Source: CAWCDJ01 sp963836015 (lineage in GTDB: Bacteria > Acidobacteriota > Terriglobia > Bryobacterales > Bryobacteraceae). From it: a stretch of DNA of 64,000 nucleotides. The notes under the pieces were generated by a model. It was not told where the DNA came from, did not search any database, and saw only the letters and a list, made by a program, of their open reading frames with translations. A program made the position numbers and the translations under genes. Where the stretch lies: positions 1,116,001-1,180,000 of the forward strand of contig CAWIIF010000015.1 in NCBI GenBank assembly GCA_963836015.1, in the 5' to 3' direction. Of the stretch, positions 1-8,812 are shown one piece after another. Numbering within the stretch: position 1 is the first letter of the stretch; each line of letters opens with the position of its first letter.

Positions 1-1286
1 TTCGCACCCCAGCGCTTGTAGGTGAAGCTGATGGTGTCCTTGTTGGTGGGGCGGTAATCCTCGCGCATGTCGAGGGACTGGCGCGGTTTGTTGATATAAG
101 GCTCCTGATACAGGAAGTTATAGCCCTGACCGGCGTAGTTGGGCTGCGGGAAGATATTCAGCATCGCGACGCCGTACTGGTTGAGTCGGGACTGGGGAAC
201 GATGTTTCCGGGGAACGGACTGCCGGTGAGCGGATCCTTAACCGTGATCAGCTTGCCGTTCAGGTCGACCGACTGGGAGAAATTGCCCTGGCGCTCGAGT
301 GCGGTCGGCATGGTCCACCGTTCCAGGGGCGCCGCGTTTTTCAGCCGGGCGTCCTCGAACAGGATGAAGAAGAACAGCTTGTCGCGATGGGGGTTGATGA
401 CGGGAATCGGCAGCGGACCGCCTACATCGCCGCCAAGTGTTTGGAACCGGTAGATCGACTTATGGATGCCCGCCGCGTTGAGGAAGTAATTGTTGGCGTT
501 GAACTGCTCATGGCGCTTGTTGGCCCAGGCCGCGCCATGGAATTCACGGCCGCCGCTCTTCGTGATCAGGTTGACCATGGCGCCGCCGCTACGCCCGTAC
601 TCGGCGTTGTAGTTGTTCTCGAGCACCTTTACTTCGCCGATTGCGTCGAGGTTGACGCTGGCCGAGAACATGCCGCCGCCGCCGCCGTCACCGCCGTTGA
701 CACCGTCGGACATGATGGTATTGGTGCTGGTGCTCAGTCCCTGGAATGAGGGGACATTACTTCCGTAGCTGCCGCCGAGAAAATCGGAATCGACGCCCTT
801 CTGAACGCCTGGCATGATTGCCAGGAAGGACATGGGGTCGCGTCCGCGAACGGAGACGAACTGCATCTCTTTCTGGTCGACCAGCTCGGAGTGTTCGGCG
901 CTGTCGGTTTGGACTTGGGCGCCCTGCGCGACTACTTCGATGGACTCCGATACGCTGCCAACCTCGAGCTGCAGGTTGCCGACCGACATGCGGGTGGAGG
1001 AAACGAGGACATTGCCTTTACGTTCCAGCGGCCGGAATCCGTTCGCCTTTACCCTCAGGGTGTAGGTTCCCGGAACCAGGCCGGTGAACACAAAATCTCC
1101 CGCTTCGTTGGTTATCATCGAACGCTCATCGCCCGAGCCTTCGTTGACGAGTGTAACCACCGCACCGGGGATCACTTGATTGGTGGGATCGGCTACGGAG
1201 CCTGCTACGGAACTCGAACTGGTTTGCGCAGCCGCGGAGACTGCCAGGATCAGCGCTGTGGTGATCATCGAACACAGAAGCTTCAC
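1..1286 (-). CDS. TonB-dependent receptor, Oar-like, with carboxypeptidase-regulatory-like N-terminus (3' part outside window)
   Basis: Outer-membrane receptor expected to import a ligand with TonB energy. About 428 codons are visible from a GTG start at 1286 preceded by an AAGGGAG-like ribosome site 8 nt upstream; the reading frame stays open to the window edge. Residues 1-20 form a signal peptide ending near AAAQ. Residues about 22-100 are a carboxypeptidase-regulatory-like beta-sandwich (GSVADPTNQVIPGAVV...). Residues about 110-260 look like the plug, with the TIMSDGVNGG and NNYNAEYGRSGGAMVN signatures typical of acidobacterial Oar-type receptors. It lies behind promoter and operator A, so it is probably the uptake component of the IclR-type regulon in this region. 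The barrel is truncated only by the window boundary. Family call is firm; ligand unknown. Confidence 0.9.
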   Translation of the reverse strand, partial: MKLLCSMITTALILAVSAAAQTSSSSVAGSVADPTNQVIPGAVVTLVNEGSGDERSMITNEAGDFVFTGLVPGTYTLRVKANGFRPLERKGNVLVSSTRMSVGNLQLEVGSVSESIEVVAQGAQVQTDSAEHSELVDQKEMQFVSVRGRDPMSFLAIMPGVQKGVDSDFLGGSYGSNVPSFQGLSTSTNTIMSDGVNGGDGGGGGMFSASVNLDAIGEVKVLENNYNAEYGRSGGAMVNLITKSGGREFHGAAWANKRHEQFNANNYFLNAAGIHKSIYRFQTLGGDVGGPLPIPVINPHRDKLFFFILFEDARLKNAAPLERWTMPTALERQGNFSQSVDLNGKLITVKDPLTGSPFPGNIVPQSRLNQYGVAMLNIFPQPNYAGQGYNFLYQEPYINKPRQSLDMREDYRPTNKDTISFTYKRWGA

Positions 1287-1450
1287 GGTCTATGCTCCCT
1301 TCCTAAAAGATTCCTTCTTAAGGCACTACGGGCAGACTTCGGAACCCTCGTCGAAGGCTCGGCAGTGGGCGGACGCCTCCGCGCGGTGACAGCAACCGCG
1401 GCTAACCGCCTCGGCGCAGAACCGGCCAGCGGAAGTTCCTGATACCCCAT
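1283..1450 (-). CDS. Possible 55-aa leader ORF overlapping the receptor start
   Basis: An ATG at 1450 has a strong purine-rich site (GGGGGAGGGG) about 5 nt upstream. It opens a 55-codon frame whose TGA (1285-1283) overlaps the GTG start of the receptor as GTGA, an arrangement that would permit translational coupling. The predicted peptide is rich in Arg, Ala and Pro, resembles no family I know, and could simply be a chance frame in GC-rich leader DNA. It lies wholly inside the roughly 220-nt leader between promoter A and the receptor. The ribosome site and the overlap are the only support. Confidence 0.25.
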   Translation of the reverse strand: MGYQELPLAGSAPRRLAAVAVTARRRPPTAEPSTRVPKSARSALRRNLLGREHRP

Positions 1451-1472
1451 TTTCACCCCTCCCCCGGGACGC

Positions 1473-1491
1473 CATTGCGTATAACGCAATG
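1473..1491 (-). promoter_or_regulatory. Operator A: 19-bp palindrome of the IclR-type regulon
   Basis: Read on the minus strand it is CATTGCGTTATACGCAATG: perfect 8-bp arms around a 3-bp centre. It lies 23 bp downstream of the -10 of promoter A, so a bound protein would block transcription of the receptor. Near-identical sites occur at 4708, 21282 and 21454. Assignment to the IclR protein at 3806 is inference from proximity and from the palindromic sites used by that family. Confidence 0.75.
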
Positions 1492-1514
1492 TAGTGTGCC
1501 TTAGTGCGAACGGA

Positions 1515-1543
1515 ATGTTATCAGGCGTTTGAAATGAAGTCAA
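1515..1543 (-). promoter_or_regulatory. Promoter A (sigma70-like) for the receptor
   Basis: On the minus strand TTGACT (1543-1538), a 17-bp spacer, then TAACAT (1520-1515). Just after the -10 it carries TCCGTTCGC, shared with promoters C and D. The predicted transcription start is near 1508, giving a leader of about 220 nt. Confidence 0.65.
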
Positions 1544-1789
1544 GCAAAATTGGGAGTCGTATCCCGAAAAGGCAGCCGGGGCGGAGTTTCGGAAAAGGTG
1601 GAGTGTTTATCGCTATATTTGGATGCTCCGAAGGCCAGGGTTAGGGTATTTTTCGACGCTTTAGAGAAAGGCCGCGCGCGCATACACGAGGAAGATTCCC
1701 GATCACTCCGCGATACTGCCCGGGCAGATGCAATGCCGATTGCGTATCGCGAGAGGGAACTGATATATTCTCTGCTTCTCGTGGGACTG

Positions 1790-3670
1790 ATGATCTCCAG
1801 ACCGCAGCAGCAGGAAACATCATTTCGCGTGCTGCCGCTCTGGCTCCCGATACTGCCGTCCATCTTACTCGGGGGATTCCCCCTGATCCCGTGGATTCAC
1901 GCCAACTTCAGACTGGCTGCCTCCTTTTGGATCGCGTCGGGTGCACTGCTGGCCTTTGCGCTGGTGCTGTGCCGCCAGGTGCGCAAGGAGGGGCGCACCC
2001 TGCGTCTCGAGGTTGTGCCTCGGTCGGTCCACTATGTTCAGATGGCGATGCACACAAGCATCTTCGTCTACTGGGGATGGTATTGGCGGGAGGTCTACCA
2101 CTACGCTCCGCTGATCCTGGCTCAGGTCGTCTTCGTTTACGGCTTCGACATGCTGGTCTCCTGGTGGCGGCGCGATTGCTGGATCATGGGTTTCGGCCCT
2201 TTCCCGATCGTCTTCAGTACCAACCTGTTTCTGTGGTTCAAGGACGACTGGTTCGTACTGCAGTTTCTGCTGGTCGCAACCGGCGTGCTATGCAAGGAGT
2301 TCGTGACGTGGAAGCGTGACGGCCGGCGGGTCCATATCTTCAACCCTTCGGCGATTGCACTGGCGATCTTCTCCCTGGGGCTGTTGCTCACGAATGGCAC
2401 GGCCATCACCTGGGGCGAGGAGGTTGCGGTGACGCTGGGACGGCCGCCGCACATTTATCTCGAGATCTTCCTGGTGGGCCTCGTGGTTCAGGCGCTTTTC
2501 TCGGTAACCCTTGTGACGCTGGCGGCGGCCGCTGCGCTCTACGTCCTCAACCTGATGTACACCGGTTCGACCGGCGTGTACCATTTCGTCGATTCCAACA
2601 TCCCCATCGCGGTCTTTCTGGGACTGCATCTCCTGGTTACGGACCCGGCCACCTCGCCGCGGAAGAATCTCGGCAAGCTGCTCTTCGGCGCCATGTATGG
2701 AACTGCGGTGTTCGGGCTCTACTCGCTGCTGGGCTCGCTGGGGATGCCGACATTTTACGACAAACTGCTCGCGGTGCCTCCGCTGAATCTGCTGGTGCAG
2801 GGATTGGACCGGGCAGCCGCCGCGGCGGCTGCCCGGTTCAGTCCCTGGAGGCAGTCGGCGCTTCGTTGGTTTCAGGGCTGGACTCCGCGGCAGGCCAACT
2901 TCGCCCATATGGCCGTCTGGGTGCTGCTGTTCGGGGTTATGTTTGGCACTGGCTTTGTCGGCGGACGCCACCCGGGCAGCAATCCCGATTTCTGGCGGCA
3001 GGCGTGCGTGGAGGGCCGCCGGAATGCTTGCGAAACCTGGGTGCATACGGTGGAACTGATTTGCGCTCACGGCTCCGCCCATGCCTGCTTTGCTCTCGGC
3101 ACCGAGCTCGACGAGGGGCGTCTGGTGGCGCCGGACGCTTTCAACGCCGCCAAAGAGCTAGGCCGAGCCTGCGACCTCGGGGAGGTGGCGGGATGTGCGC
3201 GCCTCATCGCGCTGGTCGGGCGCAACGGCCCCGGCCTCTTCGAGCGCGGCTGCGACCGCGGCGACGGCGAGACTTGCTACATGTTGGGCGCGCTCTACCA
3301 CGCCGGCCGCGGCGTGCCCAAGGACGATGGCCGCGCGTTGAGCCTCTTCCGCCGCTCCTGCGACAGCGGATGGTGGCGCGGGTGCGGCCGCCTGGCGGAG
3401 GGCTACCGGGCCGGCCAGGGGACGGCTGTCGACCGCGGCCAGGCGATTCAGTACTTCGAGAAGGCGTGCCGCGGCGGCTACGCGGCGAGCTGCTTCAGCG
3501 TGGCCGCCATGTACCGCGCTGTGAACGACGAAAACCTGGCGCGGCTGCGCATACGGGAGGGCTGCGAATTCAGCGCCCGATACGCCGAAGCATCCGCTGC
3601 ATACTTCAGGCCCGAGGCGGCGCTCCGGAAGGGCGACGCTCCGGCAGTCTGTGCAAAAGGGGAGCGATAA
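1790..3670 (+). CDS. RnfD/NqrB-like membrane protein fused to Cys-paired Sel1 repeats
   Basis: An integral membrane protein of 626 aa. Residues about 10-330 contain roughly eight to nine hydrophobic helices with the RnfD/NqrB hallmarks HIFNPSAIALAIF and TDPATSPR, the region that carries flavin in Rnf and Nqr complexes. After a further helix near residue 390 the C-terminal 230 residues are Sel1-like helical repeats with regularly paired cysteines (GETCYMLGALYHAGRGV, SCFSVAAMYRA), as in Hcp-type secreted repeat proteins. No other rnf or nqr subunits are nearby. An upstream frame opens at 1550, but that extension is lower in GC, overlaps the divergent promoter region and does not look coding; ATG 1790 or 1733 is likelier. 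Probably a stand-alone RnfD-like flavoprotein with an exported scaffold; the electron partner is unknown. Confidence 0.75.
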   Translation: MISRPQQQETSFRVLPLWLPILPSILLGGFPLIPWIHANFRLAASFWIASGALLAFALVLCRQVRKEGRTLRLEVVPRSVHYVQMAMHTSIFVYWGWYWREVYHYAPLILAQVVFVYGFDMLVSWWRRDCWIMGFGPFPIVFSTNLFLWFKDDWFVLQFLLVATGVLCKEFVTWKRDGRRVHIFNPSAIALAIFSLGLLLTNGTAITWGEEVAVTLGRPPHIYLEIFLVGLVVQALFSVTLVTLAAAAALYVLNLMYTGSTGVYHFVDSNIPIAVFLGLHLLVTDPATSPRKNLGKLLFGAMYGTAVFGLYSLLGSLGMPTFYDKLLAVPPLNLLVQGLDRAAAAAAARFSPWRQSALRWFQGWTPRQANFAHMAVWVLLFGVMFGTGFVGGRHPGSNPDFWRQACVEGRRNACETWVHTVELICAHGSAHACFALGTELDEGRLVAPDAFNAAKELGRACDLGEVAGCARLIALVGRNGPGLFERGCDRGDGETCYMLGALYHAGRGVPKDDGRALSLFRRSCDSGWWRGCGRLAEGYRAGQGTAVDRGQAIQYFEKACRGGYAASCFSVAAMYRAVNDENLARLRIREGCEFSARYAEASAAYFRPEAALRKGDAPAVCAKGER

Positions 3671-3686
3671 GGCCCAGGGCGCCTGC

Positions 3687-3705
3687 CGTTGCATATGACG
3701 CACCA
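3687..3705 (+). promoter_or_regulatory. Possible weak operator upstream of the iclR-type gene
   Basis: CGTTGCATATGACGCACCA matches operator C (plus-strand reading) at 14 of 19 positions and lies 40 bp upstream of the -35 of the regulator's own promoter. It could serve autoregulation, but its right arm is poor and chance is not excluded. Confidence 0.3.
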
Positions 3706-3744
3706 TGGCTTGCGTCCACCAGCTACGAGAGAGTGTCCGCCGCT

Positions 3745-3773
3745 TTGACGGTTTGGGATACATTGGATAATAA
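3745..3773 (+). promoter_or_regulatory. Promoter of the IclR-type regulator
   Basis: TTGACG (3745-3750), a 17-bp spacer and TAATAA (3768-3773) lie just upstream of the regulator gene, predicting a short leader of about 25 nt. It lacks the downstream palindrome seen at the four regulon promoters. Confidence 0.6.
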
Positions 3774-3805
3774 ATATTCGCGGTAGGAGCAGTTGGAAGG
3801 GATAA

Positions 3806-4579
3806 ATGCAAGAGACACCATCCATTCAGAGCCTGGATCGCGGTCTGTTCATTCTGGAGGCGGTTGCCAGATCCGCGGATCCGGTCCCGCTCGGCCATCT
3901 CACGGAGTTACTCGGTATCGACCGGAGCAGCGTTTGCCGCCTCGCGAATACACTCAAGCGGCGCGGTTTCCTGGCGAATCCGAGTGGGCGTAAGGACTAT
4001 ATCCTGGGTCCATCCATCTGGCGTCTCTCGCGGCAGCAGGACTGGAGCCGCATGTTGATCACGGTGTGCCGTGATCGCCTGAAAACGCTCGGCATGACTA
4101 CCGGGGAAACGACGCATCTGGCGGTGAAGGAGGGGAGGCAGGCATTCTTCCTCGATCATTACGCGCCCACCAACCAGATCATCGTAGTCTCCGGACAGAC
4201 CGGCGAGTTCGTGCCCATCTATTGCACCGCGCACGGAAAGGCGCTGCTGGCGGACTACGGGTTGCCTGAGCTGCGGGCTCTCTTCGGAAACACGCCATTG
4301 CGGGCTTACACGCGGCGAACCATCACGACGGTCACGCAGCTCGCGAAAAGCTGCGCGGAGATCAAGGCCGAAGGGTTCGCGGTGGACGACGTGGAATTCC
4401 AGGAAGGCGTCCGATGCCTGGCAGCGCCGATTCGCGACAGGGACGGGGCCGTCATTGCGTCCATCGGAATCTCCGCTCCGCTGGCCCGCTTCCCGCAGGA
4501 GCGGGTCCATGTTATCGCGCGCCAGGTATCGGCGATTGCGCGCGAAATCAACGAAGCCCTGCGCGGAGAAAACGAGTAA
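3806..4579 (+). CDS. IclR-family transcriptional regulator
   Basis: A 257-aa DNA-binding regulator. Residues about 5-65 form the winged helix-turn-helix (IQSLDRGLFILEAVA... LGIDRSSVCRLANTLKRRG); residues about 80-255 are the IclR effector-binding domain, with YCTAHGKALLA, the FAVDDVEFQEGVRCLAAPI region and a C-terminal IGISAPLARF segment. The ATG at 3806 has GGAAGGG upstream. It stands alone between the RnfD-like gene and the first quinoprotein operon. Four near-identical palindromes lie in promoters flanking it, making it the best candidate for their regulator. IclR proteins often control catabolism of aromatic, quinate or sugar compounds and release DNA, or activate, on binding a small acid. 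The effector here is unknown. Confidence 0.9.
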   Translation: MQETPSIQSLDRGLFILEAVARSADPVPLGHLTELLGIDRSSVCRLANTLKRRGFLANPSGRKDYILGPSIWRLSRQQDWSRMLITVCRDRLKTLGMTTGETTHLAVKEGRQAFFLDHYAPTNQIIVVSGQTGEFVPIYCTAHGKALLADYGLPELRALFGNTPLRAYTRRTITTVTQLAKSCAEIKAEGFAVDDVEFQEGVRCLAAPIRDRDGAVIASIGISAPLARFPQERVHVIARQVSAIAREINEALRGENE

Positions 4580-4656
4580 GAAAGCCAATCAGGATTCGCC
4601 CGGGAACGACTGTATTCCGCCTTTCATTCCGCTGTGTTTTTGCGGCCCCGCAACTC

Positions 4657-4685
4657 TTGACTTCCCTTCCATAGCCTGATAGGAT
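4657..4685 (+). promoter_or_regulatory. Promoter B for the first quinoprotein operon
   Basis: TTGACT (4657-4662), a 17-bp spacer ending TGA, then TAGGAT (4680-4685) followed by TCC. Predicted start near 4692. Same architecture as promoters A, C and D. Confidence 0.65.
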
Positions 4686-4707
4686 TCCACCCGCAGAGAG
4701 CATTTAG

Positions 4708-4726
4708 CATTGCACTATACGCAATG
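4708..4726 (+). promoter_or_regulatory. Operator B
   Basis: CATTGCACTATACGCAATG, identical to operator A at 17 of 19 positions, beginning 22 bp after the -10. Its right arm contains an in-frame ATG (4724), which argues that the real translation start of the downstream gene is the ATG at 4733. Confidence 0.75.
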
Positions 4727-4732
4727 ATCGCC

Positions 4733-6952
4733 ATGAGGATTGGTTCCGCAGTTTGCCGACTCTCTAAGCCGCGGGTCGTGGCGCCGGTTGCGCTTGCCGT
4801 CGTTATGCTCGCCGGAGCGGCCGGGCTGCGAGGCGGTCCCGGCAGCGCCCGGCGTCCGTACACCGCGTGGACCGACTATGGAGGCTCGGCGGACTCGATG
4901 CAGTATTCCGCGCTCGACCAGATCGACCGATCGAACGTAGGAAAGCTGGAACTGGCGTGGTCCTATCCGGTGCCGGGCACCAGCGGGCGGTTCGGCTTCA
5001 ACCCGTTGATCGCGGATGGCGTGATGTACGTCCTCGGCAAGGAAAACGCGATTGTCGCGTTGGATGCCGCCACGGGCAAAATCATTTGGACTCATCCGGT
5101 CGAAGGTACTCCGACGGATCGCGGAATCAACTATTGGACAAGCAAGGACCGCAACGATCGCCGGCTGATCTTCTCGGCCAACAGTTACCTGCAGGAGATC
5201 GACCCGCGCACCGGCGTGACCATTCCGTCGTTCGGAAACGACGGGCGTGTGGACCTGCGCACCGGCATTGGACGCGATCCGAAGAGCATCCGCAACATTC
5301 AGACGGGCACTCCCGGCCGCGTGTTCGAAAACCTGATCATCCTCGGCTCTGCTCCGGGCGAAGGCTACGGATCTCCGTCGGGCGATCTACGGGCCTTCGA
5401 TGTCCTCAGCGGCAAGCTGGTGTGGCAATTCCACACGATTCCTCATCCCGGCGAGTACGGTTACGAGACGTGGCCGAAGGACGCCTGGAAGTATGGCGGT
5501 GGCACCAACACCTGGGGCGAGATTTCGATTGACGAAAAGCGTGGGATCGCGTACTTTCCGTTGGGGTCGCCCGTCTACGATTTCTACGGCGCCGACCGCA
5601 CCGGCCAGAATCTCTTCAGCGATTGCCTGTTGGCGCTCGATGCGCGCACCGGCAAGCGCCTGTGGCACTTTCAGGCCGTGCACCACGATCTTTGGGACTA
5701 CGACCTCGTTACAGCGCCAAAACTGCTCACCGTGCGCCACGAAGGAAAAATGGTGGACGTGGTAGCGCAGCCCACCAAGTTCGGGTTCCTATACGTTTTC
5801 GATCGCGTGACCGGAGAGCCGCTGTGGCCGATCGAAGAGCGCAAGGTGCCGCAGAGCGATGTGCCGGGCGAACAGTCGTGGCCCACGCAGCCGTTCCCGA
5901 CGAAACCACCGGCGTATGCACGGCAGAAATTCACGGCGGAGGATGTGAATCCCTACGCCGATCCCGCCGATCAGGCGCATTTGCGGGAACTTCTGGCGGG
6001 CGCGCGCAACGAGGGGCTCTTCACGCCGCCGGCGATGCGCAACACTATCGACATGCCGGGTGAACTCGGAGGGAGCAACTGGGGCGGCGCCGCGGCGGAC
6101 CCGCGGCGCGGGCTGATCTTCATACGATCCACCAACGCGCCCACCATGCACAAATTGTCGTTGAGTCCTCCCCGGCGACGGGTAATCGGCGGAACGGCTG
6201 AGCAGCAGGGGTTCGCGCTGTACCAGCAAAATTGTCAGGGATGCCACGGACCGGACCGCAAGGGCGTGATTCCGCCGAAGGAGCTCGGGCTCGACCGCTT
6301 CAAGCACATCGTGAGCGGCGGGCAGGGAGAGATGCCGGGCTTCGCGGAGCTCACGGGTCCGGACCTGGATGCGCTCGCGGCGTACATCGGCAACCCAGCC
6401 GCGGGTGCATTGCCTGTGCCTGGGCGCGGCGCCTCGGAATCCACGCCGCCACCGCCGGCGGGCCAGGTGCGCTATTACACGCCCTACGGAACGCTGGACG
6501 CGGCCAACGGATTGCCGGCCATCGGGCCGCCATGGTCCGTGCTCACGGCGTACGACTTGAACCTCGGCACCATCAAATGGCAGGTGCCCCTGGGAACGGT
6601 GGCAGCGTTAGCGGAAAAAGGAATCAAGGATACGGGCAGTTATCATCCAACCCGCAACGGTTTGGTGGCAACGGCGGGCGGGCTGATCTTCATAGGGACG
6701 TGGTCGGACCGAACGGTGCGGGCCTATGACGAAGAGACGGGAAAAGTACTTTGGGAGAGGGAGCTGGAGTCGAATCCGGAAGGGATTCCAGCCGTATATG
6801 AAGTGAACGGGCGGGAATACGTGGCATTCTGCGCGAGGTCGGGACGTGTGTTCGACAACATCGGGACGGAGTCGATCGCGTGGAAGCCTGGGAAGCCCGA
6901 GGCGCAGGGATACTACGTCTTCGCGCTACCAAAGCATGGGTCGGGAAAATAG
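4733..6952 (+). CDS. PQQ-dependent dehydrogenase with internal cytochrome c domain (copy 1)
   Basis: Exported quinohaemoprotein of about 739 aa that should oxidise an alcohol, sugar or cyclitol and pass electrons to the respiratory chain. The N-terminus has a signal segment (VVAPVALAVVMLAGAAGL). The beta-propeller resembles membrane glucose and quinate dehydrogenases: blade repeats such as NAIVALDAATGKIIWTHP and the VHHDLWDYD active-site motif. Around residues 480-575 a class I cytochrome c domain interrupts the propeller, with haem site C501-QG-C504-H505 and a likely Met ligand in GEMPGF; blade sequence then resumes to the C-terminus. It is the first gene of an eight-gene operon behind promoter and operator B. 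Two paralogues lie at 9759 and 17276. Substrate not determinable from sequence; start chosen because the upstream ATG lies within the operator. Confidence 0.88.
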   Translation: MRIGSAVCRLSKPRVVAPVALAVVMLAGAAGLRGGPGSARRPYTAWTDYGGSADSMQYSALDQIDRSNVGKLELAWSYPVPGTSGRFGFNPLIADGVMYVLGKENAIVALDAATGKIIWTHPVEGTPTDRGINYWTSKDRNDRRLIFSANSYLQEIDPRTGVTIPSFGNDGRVDLRTGIGRDPKSIRNIQTGTPGRVFENLIILGSAPGEGYGSPSGDLRAFDVLSGKLVWQFHTIPHPGEYGYETWPKDAWKYGGGTNTWGEISIDEKRGIAYFPLGSPVYDFYGADRTGQNLFSDCLLALDARTGKRLWHFQAVHHDLWDYDLVTAPKLLTVRHEGKMVDVVAQPTKFGFLYVFDRVTGEPLWPIEERKVPQSDVPGEQSWPTQPFPTKPPAYARQKFTAEDVNPYADPADQAHLRELLAGARNEGLFTPPAMRNTIDMPGELGGSNWGGAAADPRRGLIFIRSTNAPTMHKLSLSPPRRRVIGGTAEQQGFALYQQNCQGCHGPDRKGVIPPKELGLDRFKHIVSGGQGEMPGFAELTGPDLDALAAYIGNPAAGALPVPGRGASESTPPPPAGQVRYYTPYGTLDAANGLPAIGPPWSVLTAYDLNLGTIKWQVPLGTVAALAEKGIKDTGSYHPTRNGLVATAGGLIFIGTWSDRTVRAYDEETGKVLWERELESNPEGIPAVYEVNGREYVAFCARSGRVFDNIGTESIAWKPGKPEAQGYYVFALPKHGSGK

Positions 6953-6982
6953 ACAGGCCGGAACAGAGGGGGTTCGCAGACG

Positions 6983-8806
6983 ATGAAGAAGCGCTGGTGT
7001 GTGATTGGGGTTGTCTTATCGGTGGCGGGAATTGCCGCCGTACCGTTGGCGTCCGCGCAGGCGCGCAAGGGCCCTCCGCGGAAAAGTGGTAATCAAGGCC
7101 CGCCGTCGGTATCCGTGCGGCCTCCGGATTCGAGGCGGCTGCGCACGTCCCTGACCGCGCCGCTCGGGTGGTACGCCGGCATCGCTTCGAACGCCATTCC
7201 GGGGCTGACATTCTGGGAAGCCGCTGCCAAGGCCGATGCCATGGGTCTCGCCAGCGTGGAGGGCGTCAGCACCCAAAAGGTCAGTGCGGACATCGGGAAG
7301 AGTCTCGACTACCATCTCTCGGAGTCCGAAGTGGATGCGGTGAAGCACCGGCTCGCCGAATTGCGATTGCGGATGCCGGCATATTATGTGCCCTCCATCG
7401 GGCCGGACGAAACGTCGCGCAAGGTCTTCGAATTTGCGAAAAGCCTGGGAGTGACCACGATTGTGTCGACGGCGGAAACCGCCTCGCTCCCGGCGCTCGA
7501 CCAGCTCGCGAGCGAGACCGGGGTGAACCTGGCACTGGATGCCCGCGATCCGAAGCACCTTGCCGGCGAACTGCAGGGCCGCAGTGAGCGGATGGGAGCT
7601 GCCGCGGATCTCGATGCGTGGGCGAAGGCGGGCATCAAGCCGTCAGATGCGCTGGGTGTTCTCAAAGGCCGTGTGATGGTGGTGAACTTTCAAACGCCGG
7701 GGGCCCTGGGAGCGAAAGGAATCGAGCGCTTCCTGGTGGAATTGAGCCGCTTAGAGGAGCCCGCTTCGCTGGTCTCGCCCTCCAAGTGCACCAATTGTTC
7801 CCGTCCGCTGGTGGGGCTGAAGCCGGTGTTTCTGCGGCTTGATCCTGCGGCGGGCGCCGATCCGCTGACGGACCTGACGCGCCAGGCGAACGCCTTTGAC
7901 GCAATCATACGGATCCCTATGGGCGACCGAGTGGACCGTATCGCGCGCGCCACCCCGATCACCTCGCCGGATGAAGTTCCCGCCGACGAGCGGCGCGCTA
8001 TCGAGGCGGGTCTGCCGCGCGAAGCGCTGGCCAAGCCAAAGAAACCGAGGAAGCTGCTGGTCATCGACCTCTGCCCGGCGGGCGGATACTATCACGCGAC
8101 GATTGCGCACGCCAACCTGGCCATTGGGCTGCTGGCCAAGTACACCGGCGCTTTCGAGCCCACCTTCAGCAACGATCTGGACAACCTGAAGTATCCCAAG
8201 ATCAAACAATGGGACGCCGTCTTCCTCAACAGCGTCGTGGGCGAACTCTTCACGGATCCGGAAGTACTGGGCGGCCTGGAACGCTTCGTGCGCGAGGGCG
8301 GCGGCGTGGCGGGGATTCACGGATCGACGTACGCCTCGATGGATCTGCCGGATTATGGGGAAATGATGGGCGCGCAGGACGGGCCTCATCGCGTCGAACC
8401 GGCGACCCTCAAGGTCGAGGATCCGAACAGCCCGCTGACCAAAGCGTTCGCCGCGAGCGAAATCACGAAGGAGTTCGGTGGTAAGGAGTTCAAGTATGTG
8501 GACGAGTTCTACCATTTTCTTCCGACCGGGCCGTTCTCGCGGGAGAAACTGCACGTGCTGATCAGCGTCGATACGGCGAAGTCGGATATGACGGAGTGGC
8601 AGGGTGTCCGGCCGGACAACGATTACGGCCTGGTCTGGATCAAGACCTACGGGAAGGGCCGCGTATTCAACTGCGCCATGGGACACACCCCGACGCTGTT
8701 CGCCACCAGGCCGCTGGCCACGATGATTCTGGGAGGCATCCAGTACGTGCTCGGCGATCTGGAAGCGGATGCCACGCCCAGCGCGAAGCTGGCCGCGAGG
8801 AGATAG
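6983..8806 (+). CDS. Exported fusion of xylose-isomerase-like TIM barrel and ThuA-like domain (copy 1)
   Basis: A 607-aa protein with signal peptide (MKKRWCVIGVVLSVAGIAAVPLASAQ). Residues about 60-340 resemble a sugar-phosphate-isomerase/epimerase TIM barrel (FWEAAAKADAMGLASVEG, LAELRLRMPAYYVPSIG). Residues about 350-600 are a ThuA-like amidotransferase-fold domain (KLLVIDLCPAGGYYHATI, DAVFLNSVVGELF, FVREGGGVAGIHGSTYAS, VWIKTYGKGRVFNCAMGHT). ThuA-type proteins are linked to metabolism of 3-keto-disaccharides in rhizobia. It sits 30 nt after the first quinoprotein and 6 nt before a second TIM-barrel gene. A paralogue with the same two domains precedes the third quinoprotein at 19430. Catalytic metal ligands of the TIM part are not obvious, so that half may be degenerate. 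Confidence 0.8.
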   Translation: MKKRWCVIGVVLSVAGIAAVPLASAQARKGPPRKSGNQGPPSVSVRPPDSRRLRTSLTAPLGWYAGIASNAIPGLTFWEAAAKADAMGLASVEGVSTQKVSADIGKSLDYHLSESEVDAVKHRLAELRLRMPAYYVPSIGPDETSRKVFEFAKSLGVTTIVSTAETASLPALDQLASETGVNLALDARDPKHLAGELQGRSERMGAAADLDAWAKAGIKPSDALGVLKGRVMVVNFQTPGALGAKGIERFLVELSRLEEPASLVSPSKCTNCSRPLVGLKPVFLRLDPAAGADPLTDLTRQANAFDAIIRIPMGDRVDRIARATPITSPDEVPADERRAIEAGLPREALAKPKKPRKLLVIDLCPAGGYYHATIAHANLAIGLLAKYTGAFEPTFSNDLDNLKYPKIKQWDAVFLNSVVGELFTDPEVLGGLERFVREGGGVAGIHGSTYASMDLPDYGEMMGAQDGPHRVEPATLKVEDPNSPLTKAFAASEITKEFGGKEFKYVDEFYHFLPTGPFSREKLHVLISVDTAKSDMTEWQGVRPDNDYGLVWIKTYGKGRVFNCAMGHTPTLFATRPLATMILGGIQYVLGDLEADATPSAKLAARR

Positions 8807-8812
8807 ACCCAT

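Noticed and set aside
1738..1753. ATTGCGTATCGCGA, resembling half of the regulon palindrome, upstream of the RnfD-like gene
   Set aside because: Only one arm matches, there is no promoter of the shared type beside it, and part of it may lie inside the coding frame if translation starts upstream.
1550..1789. In-frame N-terminal extension of the RnfD-like protein
   Set aside because: Lower GC, unusual codons, overlap with the divergent promoter region and no ribosome site; the membrane domain starts after 1790.
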